A stretch of 64,000 bases of DNA from Nicotiana tabacum. Taxonomy: Eukaryota; Streptophyta; Magnoliopsida; Solanales; Solanaceae. A program made the translations under genes and the position numbers. The DNA lies in the NCBI RefSeq assembly GCF_000715075.1, contig NC_134095.1:59950419-60014418 (forward strand). Reading direction: 5' to 3'. Below, piece after piece: positions 56,701-64,000 of the stretch. Numbering within the stretch: the first letter of the stretch is position 1; the number at the start of each line of letters is the position of its first letter. Under the pieces are notes generated by a model, which had not been told where the DNA came from, did no database searches, and saw nothing but the letters and a program-made list of their open reading frames with translations.

Positions 56701-57600
56701 GGTGAGAGAGGCCTGGGGGTCACCTGGTAGGAATTTGGGACAGATCTGGGTAAGTTCATGTTTGGCTCGAATCTTCAACTCTGAGATGATTCGAGCCACA
56801 TGGTTTAAAGATCCGTGTTGGGGGTGGCAGGAAGGTTACTAGGTGTTGGTTTGGTGGTCATCGGAGATGGTCGTGTCCTCAGGCCCACCTTCGATTTAAG
56901 ATTCAAAGAGCTGGGGCCTGATTCGAGGGGAGTTATGGTGATGGTTGTGAAGAGGAGGTCGAGCGGGTTTAGGGGTGTTAAGGTGGTGACCGGCGGCGTC
57001 GTTGCCGCCGGGTTTCTGGTGAAAGGGAATTAGGGCAGCTAGGGTTTTGGGGGAGGTCGTCTCAGAGATGACGATTAACAGGAGGGTAAGGGGGGGTGTT
57101 TGGTTAGGGGGGGCGGGGTTAGTTTGGACCCTTTATATATGTACGTGAGGGTTGGATCCAGACCGTTCGATCTGATGAGATCAATGGTCTGGATTAATCG
57201 AGTAAGTGGAACGACGTCGTTTTGTTTATCCTCAATTCCGAATCAGTTTTAGACGGGCATGGGTCGGGTGTGGAAGAATTGATCTGGAGCATTGATCAAG
57301 TGAAATCAACGAACCAGATTGAGCATGATGAAACGACGTCGTTTAATTTAGATACAGGTGGACTGGATCTGGGACGGGTATGGGCTGGGTAGGAAGTGCA
57401 ACTCTTTGGGCCTAAAACTGGCCCAATCCGATTCTTTCTTCATTTTTGAATTCTTTTCCTTTTTCTTCTTTAATTTTCTGATTTAAATACAATTCCTAAT
57501 TAATTGTAAAATCTAAATACAACTTCAAATATTAATTAATATTTACCATAATTAACACGCAAATCAAAGAAACAATGAAATCACATAAGGGCACATTTAA
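53720..57600 (-). repeat. Long LTR copy B, minus strand, with promoter
   Basis: 53720-54486 repeats copy A. Further right it carries a TATA box on the minus strand (57139-57132), an AACGACGTCGTTT and an AAACGACGTCGTTT palindrome (57210-57222 and 57331-57344) and a 20-bp palindrome at 56540-56559. The open frames at 55827-56120 and 56612-57033 lie inside this LTR and have no recognisable domain. The start is somewhere in the AT-rich interval 57.45-58.1 kb. Confidence 0.65.
57132..57139 (-). promoter_or_regulatory. Putative LTR TATA box, minus strand
   Basis: TATATAAA on the minus strand, followed downstream by a leader with CCCTAGCTGCCC-like sequence that is matched in the opposing LTR. Confidence 0.55.
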
Positions 57601-58130
57601 ATGACAAAAATTACAACATATATTTTTTGTGATTTTCTTTTGTAAAATAAACCTGTTAATTCCTAAATTGAAAAACTAAATCCTAAATGCACATGCAACA
57701 CATATTACATTATATTATTTTTGTAAGCACGTGATTTTTGCTTCACGGACAATCGCTCCAAAAGAAAATAAAAATAGTGGCAAAAGGCTTCGCTGTACAA
57801 TTTTTCGATCTTTCCGTGACATGTGTTGTTAGTCGTTTGTGAGTCTGTCCATTTTGCATCTAGTCATTATCAAACAAAAATACAAAATATATGTGGCGTT
57901 AAAAGAAAATTCAAAAAAAAAAAAAAAAAGTATTCTATAAATATATGTGCATCGTCCGTTTTAGGTTGTGATTTAACTTACTTGGTATGATAATTATGTT
58001 GAAACGCCATATTGTTATTTGTTTTAATTTCATTTGTTTTATTAGTTATTTTTATTTTTTTATTATTTTTCTTTAAATTGGAAAACAAAAGAAAGTTGAA
58101 ATCAATTTGGGCCCAAAAATAAAACAAAAA
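57450..58130. other. AT-rich junction between two head-to-head LTRs
   Basis: Contains an A17-type run at about 57912 and no coding potential. The starts of both LTRs must lie here; neither was identified with certainty. Confidence 0.5.
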
Positions 58131-58424
58131 AAGGCCCAAACCAACGATCTGACCCGGTCCAGACCAGGCCTGCCCAGGAACCTCCTGAAACGACGTCGTT
58201 TCAGGCAAATCAATCTGAGCCGTCCGTCCTAGCCGATCCAACGGCTCAGGACCTCTTTCAGCAACCCGTTTTTGAACCCGACCCAATGACCGGTCTGACC
58301 CAATCCCCCACTTAAACCAAACGACCTCGTTTAATTACCAAACGACCCCGTCCCATTTCTCAACATCAGATCTAAGCCGTTGAGATCATCTGATCTAACG
58401 GCTCAGATCCGATCAACCTCACCA

Positions 58425-58432
58425 TATATAAA
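58425..58432 (+). promoter_or_regulatory. Putative LTR TATA box, plus strand
   Basis: TATATAAA, followed by a C-rich leader (ACACCCCACGCCCCC) and the AAACCCTAGCAGCC phrase. AAACGACGTCGTTT-type palindromes lie 100-240 bp upstream (58188-58201, 58319-58332). Confidence 0.6.
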
Positions 58433-58881
58433 CCTTCCCTTACACCCCACGCCCCCTATCCGAACCCCACCCCTCACTCGTCTCCTTCCCTGAACCCTGA
58501 AACCCCCAAACCCTAGCAGCCGCCCTAGTCTCCTTCGCCATTAAAGCCGGCGGCACGAACGCCGGTGACCACCCCCTGAACACCCTAAGACCCCCTCACT
58601 CCCCTGAACACGAATCCACTAACCACGAACCTCGAATCATCTCCTATCGTCTCGAATCTGGATTTGAAGATTCGAGACAAAACTCGATCTACACCAAACC
58701 ACCCCATCTTCATACCAGACACCCCCTGACCTTCCTAGTGACCAAACCAAACTTGGTTTGGTCCGAATCTACCCACAACTCCTAAAAATCCAGATCTGGA
58801 AATCCAGAACTGGAAACACATGCACCTGGGGAACCCGGCCAGTTTTGACATAGGTTTGAGGTCTAATAGACCTTAGTCAAG

Positions 58882-58901
58882 GTGTTCTCATGTGAGAACA
58901 C
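58882..58901. repeat. 20-bp palindrome shared by both head-to-head LTRs
   Basis: GTGTTCTCATGTGAGAACAC here and GTGTTCTCAACTGAGAACAC at 56540-56559; both have perfect 9-bp arms and a 2-bp centre. The flanking 25 bp are also conserved in mirrored orientation. Confidence 0.8.
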
Positions 58902-60989
58902 CCTGACTAAAGTTTGTTCGGCCTCAAAAGTTCGAAGTCGAGTTTGATTTGGGTCTGTTTGGTTTAAACGTTTTGGTAAGTTTTCCGTTCTTTTGTTTTA
59001 TTTCCAAATAAGTTGTCAGCATATCTCTTTGTGTTTGTTTGTTATTTTGTTATTTTTCATCCAGATTTCTTTCATCTCTGTTAAAGACCTTTTATTTGGT
59101 CGTTTGTCTTCTATTTGTATTCTGAATGTACTCTGTGATGAACCTGTTCGATTAGATTGGTCGTCAAATGAATAAACTTATATAGGTCCCCAGTTATTGA
59201 ACATAGAATTGTCTGATGCCCTTTAGGTCCCTAAACGTATTGTTTATGTGAGCGATCGATTATTACCTGCTATAATTAGTATAGTCGACTCGATAAATGT
59301 CGTCGATTAGTTTTCTATAACTAATGAATCGAAGGAGTTAGGATTGTCACATAACTAATTAAACTCGGACACTGGCTGGATGACCTAGTAATGTTTGAAA
59401 TGGTCTATTGGCATTATAAAAATGACTAAAAGGGTTCAGTCTAGGCAGTCCTGAGCTCGAGCTTTCATCAGTGCAAAAAATGCCCTAATGCTGCAATAGG
59501 CAGGGGCAGTAATAATCAAGGTTGACAGGGGTAATCTGGGGTGCTAAAAAGAACAGAAGTAATTAGTTTAAGTGAGCTGACAAGTAGGGTACTAACTTAG
59601 GATTAAACTAATACCAATGGGGAACAAGACACAAGGGTATGGGGGCTCAAAATGAATAAACAAATGAGCCCATAATTCTGGATTAAACAAAAACCAGGCG
59701 TGGGGAATAAAGGTAGCTGACACCAAGCATGCTTAGGATGGGCTTAAAGGGTATGGGCATTCTGCCAATTGGCAGGCAGGGCAGCTCAGCTGTAATGGTG
59801 CATTTGGCCTATAAATAGGCCATTGGACAACTAAAACAGGGGCTGAAGTTTATGGGTCTGAGGCTGGACTTTTAGCTTTCAGAGAGAAAAAAAAGGCTGT
59901 AAAATTTTTAGTCCAAAGAGAGGTCTAGCGAGTTCAAAGAAACTGAAAAAAAACACAAGTTAGCTTCCAATAAACACTGCAACCAAACACTGCCTGAAAA
60001 GTTGTATAAGAGTGCATATTGGTCAAGCTGTCTTGGCCAAGTTCTTGGTTTGCATTGGTTGAGCTGTTTCTGGTTATTCAATTGGTAGTGTTGCTGCATT
60101 GAATACTCTGTTGTTGCTGTTTGTTTCATCCTTCTTTTCTGGGTTCATTGGTTTGGTACTCGACTATTTGTTGGTCCTCTTTGTTCTGGGAAATATTGTT
60201 GGTTGTCGTGGGCTGTGGAAAACACTTGGATTGTTGATTTGTTGCTGTGTTGTTGCTGTGTATCTGCTGTTGCTGTGTTTACTACATACTGCCCAGCTGA
60301 TCATTCCTTTCTTCTTTGTCCTCTATACCAGGTACACAACCAATGCACTGTCAAAAATGTAACTGGGAAATTTGAGCATGAATACAAATGAAAGTCCTGA
60401 AGAATGTCTTTTATACATAGATTGTTACATTAAATATTCATGTAATGTGTAGTAGTTTGCATTCTTGTTTAGATACTGAAGGTAGCCTGTGTGCCCAGTA
60501 GATGTCAATATGTGATGATTGAATGCTAGTTTGTATATGAAAGTTGATAGATAAAAGGGTCTCCAATGCAGTAGGTTGTATCTTAGGTTTTATATGGTTA
60601 GCATGTCCTTAAATACATAGAACTATCCATGTTAGTTAATTTCATGTCCTTTTGATAAACTGTCTCCTTACAATTGGCAAACCATTGCCTTAAAATAAAC
60701 GGCGCAAGTCTGCACTCCTCAACCTCACGAAGGTCGAGCCCGAATCAAACGAACCCAGCAGGCTTTCATCAGAAAGGCATTGGCCCAGGTCCAGCCGATA
60801 CTGTGTGGGCTGGGTTCGGGCCCACGATGCTCGATTAGCTGCCCATGGGCATGGCCATGTTTTCTTATTCTGCAAAGGCACTCAGAATTCCGTTATAATA
60901 ACCTGCAAGCATGTAATTGAATAGGGTCATTTTTATTCTCAACTAGTAGAGACAAATGCGACAAGAAACGTAGTTGCTATAGGATCTCC

Positions 60990-61600
60990 TTTTAAAATAA
61001 AGACGAGATGAGCTTCGACAAACAAAAACGCACAAGATGCGGGGCCCTCGTTAAACGTATATTATCGAAGCATTTAGTTTCTAGGGCGGGTCGTTTAGCA
61101 AATCTCACAACCCTCCTAAATTAACAATACGTTAGACTCTTTTAGGACGCGCCTTAGTAAATCTTACCTTCTTAAACTCGGGTGCACATTTATGTGACCC
61201 AAATCCAATTCTCAATGGAGTCGAAATGTGTTTCTAATCACGGGTACATTGATTGTGACGTGGTTCGAGATGCGTGTCCATGGCATTGCAAATTCATTTT
61301 AAAATAAGAATGAGATGAGCCTCACCAAATAAAAATACAAATTGCGGGGCCCTCAGTAAATATCTGCTTTAAAAATTGTTTAGACTTCAGGATGAACCGT
61401 TTAGTAAAATTCCACGGTCCTACCCAAAATAAATACGCTAGTCGCTTTAGGCACGCCTCTAATAATTTAATTTCCTTAAACTCGGGTGCACATTGATGTG
61501 ACCCAAATCCAAATCTCAACGGAGTCAAAGTGTGTCGACGACCACGGGTACATTGATTGTAACGTGGTTCGAGATACATTTTATAACGTTGTAATTCTTG
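60990..61600 (+). repeat. Two tandem copies of a 305-bp unit within the LTR
   Basis: AAAATAAAGACGAGATGAGC (about 60995) recurs as AAAATAAGAATGAGATGAGC (about 61300). GCGGGGCCCTC recurs at 61039 and 61344, and ACTCGGGTGCACATT at about 61176 and 61481. The copies are clearly diverged. Confidence 0.8.
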
Positions 61601-61966
61601 ATAAAAATAATAGTAAATGATAAAAGCGGTTGAAGGATAAAATTTGCACATAAGTTCATACTTGTATAAAATCAGATAATCAAGCCGAATATAACAATCG
61701 AGCGACCGTGCTAGAACCACGGAACTCGGGAATGCCTAACACCTTCTCCCGGGTTAACAGAATTCCTTATCCGGATTTCTGGTACGCAGACCATAATATA
61801 GAGTCATTCTTTTCCTCGATTCGGGATTAAAATTGGTGACTTGGGACACCCTAAATCTCCCAAGTGGCGACTCTGAAATAATTAAACCAATCCCGTTTCG
61901 ATTGTCCTTTAATTGGAAAAAACTCCTGCGCCCTCGCGGGTGCGTAAAAAGGAGGTGTGACAGCTC

Positions 61967-61984
61967 TGGCGACTCTGCTGGGGA
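61967..61984 (+). other. Primer-binding site of the plus-strand Ogre/Tat element
   Basis: TGGCGACTCTGCTGGGGA, 4 bp after the LTR end GTGTGACA (61962). This is the best preserved of three such sites in the window. Ogre-type elements are known to use an arginine tRNA primer; the pairing itself was not checked. Confidence 0.8.
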
Positions 61985-63103
61985 TTTAAAAACCCAGAAC
62001 CACTGGTTCAGGGTTAAGAATTCGAGCTTAGAGTAATTATTATTATTTGGCTTTATTTATTATCTGATTATTACATGTTTTGAGCCTAATGTGCTAAATG
62101 CTGCCTTTACCGCTTTGATATTATTTGAACTGTATATAAACTGTGCCGAAACCTTTCTCTTCTTGCCTCCGGGGATGTGCTCACTGGTTGAGACTCCCTA
62201 TTCTGTTAGTGTCATACCCTAAATAAAAGAGGTTCGGAAAGTTTCTAAGCCGGCTGGCCTTTTGGTTCCCGGAAAGGAGCTCCTTCCTCAACTCGAGTTG
62301 TCCGCTCGGGTACACTGTCTAGAACACCGACCCAGGTTTTGAACATAGAATAACGTGACTTCATGCCGGATCCCTAGTAGGAACGCTTATTTGCATCACG
62401 TTGCATATGACTTAGGGGACTCAACACAGGGGTTGGGTCCGTCTAGGACTAGCAACCTGATATGAAAAGACCATTCTGGTGCATCCCACTGTTTTCCGTG
62501 CATTTATTTGTCTCATGCCCGCATGCTGACCGGTGTTTGAATATTTGGAATATTGTGAAAAAAGGGAAATAACGGTTAGGAATTGATTGTTTATTGTTGA
62601 AAAAAAAAAAAAACAAATACTGTCAAAACTCTGCCAAAATTTTGAAAAGTCGTTGTTCTGCCTTTCATAATAAAAAATATATCAATAGAAATATAGAGTT
62701 GTCTTGTCATAAAAATAAAAAAAAAAAAATCTTATTTTAAAATTTTTTTTATATAATAAAAAAAAAAAGTCTTGTGTGGTCTTTACTTTTATTATTTGTT
62801 ACAAATATATGTATATATATATATATATGAAAAATTCAAAAGTTTTGCTTTATTTCAAAATGTATATATCTTTATTTATGGCAAAAGTATTTATCTTGTT
62901 AAAGGTCTAGAAAAGTCCTTTCAGGCTCCCAGTTTTTCGAAAAAAAAAAAAAAAAAAAATCCAAAATATTTTCCGTTATTGACTTCTTTAGAAAGTTTTA
63001 TATATATATATATGAAAATTCAAAATTCACAAAAAATCGCATATATTTTTGTTTTTAGCAGGATAAGTGTCGTTTGTTAAAATCTTGTTAATAAATGTGC
63101 AGA
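61985..63103 (+). other. Leader between primer-binding site and ORF1
   Basis: The first 350 bp are conserved with the minus-strand leader at 53325-53697. 62590-63020 is low-complexity, with several poly(A) and (TA)n runs (62810-62828, 62938-62960, 63000-63013). No gene. Confidence 0.7.
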
Positions 63104-64000
63104 ATGAGCACGATTCCGAATGAACCCTTTTCAATCATGAATAAAATTCCCCTCCAATTGCGGCTCTGGTGGAATGATTTGGGCAAAGAGAGGCATGACG
63201 AAATCAAGAAGTATCTGAAAGGCCTCACGAGTTTGTTGGATATCAGGCCACGAGGAGATATCATAAGGGCACTAGTCCCCCACTGGGATCCTGCGCACAA
63301 TGTCTTCCGCTTCTCAGATTTCGAACTTACCCCAACTTTAGAAGAAATAGCAGGGTATATCGGCAGCACTGAGACTCCTTTGAGGCACAAATATCTGATT
63401 GCTCCAAGAGCTGTAGCAGTACACCGGTTCCTGGACTCCTTAAAGATAGTCAGAACAGTTCATAACCCTGACTTGGCAAAAGGTTTTTGCAGCATGAGTT
63501 TCATATATCAAAGATATGGTCACATAGGAGGATTCGACAAGCCAGAAAACCAGTTGTGCAGCAAAGGTAATCGCCAGAAGTGGGAAGAACATAGACGAAT
63601 TGCTTTCATGATAACTTTCTTAGGACTACTAGTATTCCCAAGAAAAGATGGGAATATTGACATAAAGATAGCAGGGGTCGTCAGTACGTTGCTCACACAG
63701 AGTGATAGTACGTTGGCGCCCATGATAGTATCTGATATATTCCGAGCACTCACTTCTTGCAAAGCCGGAGGAAGCTTTTTCGAGGGTTGCAATTTGTTGT
63801 TGCAAATGTGGATGATCGAACACCTATGTCACCGAGCCCAGTTCCTGAGCCATGGATCCGCTGGAAAGACCTGCATAGAGGAGTTCTATACCAGAGTTGA
63901 TGAAACCCACCTACCAGAAGGAGTTGTAGCATGGACCTCATATTTCCAAACCCTCAACGCCAGTCAAATACAGTGGGCGCTAGGATGGTTACCGATCGAC
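63104..64000 (+). CDS. Ogre/Tat ORF1 protein (DUF7745-like), 3' end outside the window
   Basis: ATG at 63104 opens a frame of 299 codons with no stop up to the last base. I chose this ATG because the conserved domain pattern begins within 30 residues (LWWNDLGKERHDEIKKYL) and the region upstream is low-complexity. Other recognisable phrases are VPHWDPAHNVFRFSDFELTP (about residues 65-85), KWEEHRRIAFMITFLGLLVFP (about 155-175), FEGCNLLLQMWMIEHL (about 225-241) and SQIQWALGWLP (about 287-297), together a DUF7745-like domain found in ORF1 of Tat/Ogre elements and many Solanaceae hypothetical proteins. The function is unknown; similarity to plant mobile domain proteins has been noted in related families. 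Unlike every other frame in the window it has no visible lesion, so this insertion may be young. Confidence 0.85.
   Translation, partial: MSTIPNEPFSIMNKIPLQLRLWWNDLGKERHDEIKKYLKGLTSLLDIRPRGDIIRALVPHWDPAHNVFRFSDFELTPTLEEIAGYIGSTETPLRHKYLIAPRAVAVHRFLDSLKIVRTVHNPDLAKGFCSMSFIYQRYGHIGGFDKPENQLCSKGNRQKWEEHRRIAFMITFLGLLVFPRKDGNIDIKIAGVVSTLLTQSDSTLAPMIVSDIFRALTSCKAGGSFFEGCNLLLQMWMIEHLCHRAQFLSHGSAGKTCIEEFYTRVDETHLPEGVVAWTSYFQTLNASQIQWALGWLPID

Larger units (their letters stand above)
52551..57600 (-). mobile_element. Deleted Tat/Ogre-type Ty3/gypsy element, minus strand
   Basis: Read leftwards: a long 5' LTR (from about 57.6 kb to 53720), a primer-binding site (53715-53698), about 370 bp of leader, then a truncated second LTR (53324-52551). 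All coding sequence is missing. LTR ends TGTCACACC (plus strand) are at 53720 and 52551. The leader matches, in reverse complement, the leader of the plus-strand element at 61963-62340. The 5' start of the LTR is not resolved. Confidence 0.7.
57900..64000 (+). mobile_element. Tat/Ogre-type Ty3/gypsy element, plus strand, 5' part
   Basis: The 5' LTR (from about 57.9-58.1 kb to 61962) is followed by a primer-binding site, an AT-rich leader of about 1.1 kb and an open ORF1 that reaches the window end. The ORF before the usual gag-pol and the tRNA type are features of the Ogre/Tat group. The rest of the element lies beyond the window. Confidence 0.8.

Noticed and set aside
56612..57033. A possible host gene with a promoter at 56.6-57.2 kb
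   Set aside because: The open frames lie within an LTR, oppose the TATA orientation and have no domain; the mirrored copy at 58.4-58.9 kb shows the sequence is element leader.
61322..61720. 132-codon minus-strand frame
   Set aside because: It lies antisense within the LTR across the 305-bp tandem duplication and has no domain.
62800..63020. Frame 62772-63080 with Tyr/Ile and Lys runs
   Set aside because: It is translated from (TA)n and poly(A) low-complexity leader sequence.
63088..63941. Several minus-strand open frames near the right end
   Set aside because: They are antisense shadows of the intact plus-strand ORF1.

Overview
The window looks like plant nuclear DNA that is almost entirely transposable elements in several layers of insertion. 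No ordinary single-copy host gene is convincingly present. The element families (Tekay/Del-like and Tat/Ogre-like Ty3/gypsy elements, a plant LINE with an RNase H domain, a BED-finger hAT transposon, small foldback MITEs) and the long LTRs starting TGTGATGACC point to a dicot, most likely a Solanaceae species with a large genome such as Nicotiana. That assignment rests on recalled repeat families, not on a search.

Left part (1-22.6 kb). A partial minus-strand LTR (1-1459) is followed by a degenerate full-length LINE (1710-10885) bounded by a 15-bp target-site duplication. The LINE is split in its reverse transcriptase by a 3.1-kb solo LTR (4205-7348). Next come a 288-bp foldback MITE with a 9-bp duplication (11941-12228), an RNase H pseudogene broken by two MITEs (12.86-13.83 kb), minor repeats, and a complete 3.4-kb hAT transposon with an 8-bp duplication (17025-20443). 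Its transposase has two stops and two frameshifts. Two weak LTR-like segments follow.

Middle part (22.6-47 kb). A minus-strand gypsy element (22.6-31.4 kb) carries gag and protease but no visible reverse transcriptase or integrase, and its 3' non-coding region is duplicated. Its 5' LTR abuts a plus-strand Athila/Tat-like LTR plus gag fragment (31.4-33.9 kb). A minus-strand Tat-type leader and LTR come next (33.9-36.0 kb). Then comes a full-length 10.9-kb Tekay/Del-like element (36027-46975) with both LTRs, primer-binding site, gag, protease, reverse transcriptase, RNase H, integrase, a chromodomain-like tail and a polypurine tract. It is heavily mutated, mostly by TAG stop codons.

Right part (47-64 kb). 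Three tandem 550-bp repeats with Helitron-like starts precede a degenerate multi-exon gene for an RPA70-like single-stranded-DNA-binding protein (50.4-52.1 kb), the accessory gene known from plant Helitrons. From 52.55 kb to the end lie two Tat/Ogre-type elements whose long LTRs face each other head to head, each with a TATA box and shared palindromes. The right-hand one has an open ORF1 (63104-64000) running off the window with no stop, the best preserved coding sequence here.

The genes do not form a pathway. Each belongs to the replication machinery of its own element, and nearly all are pseudogenes.
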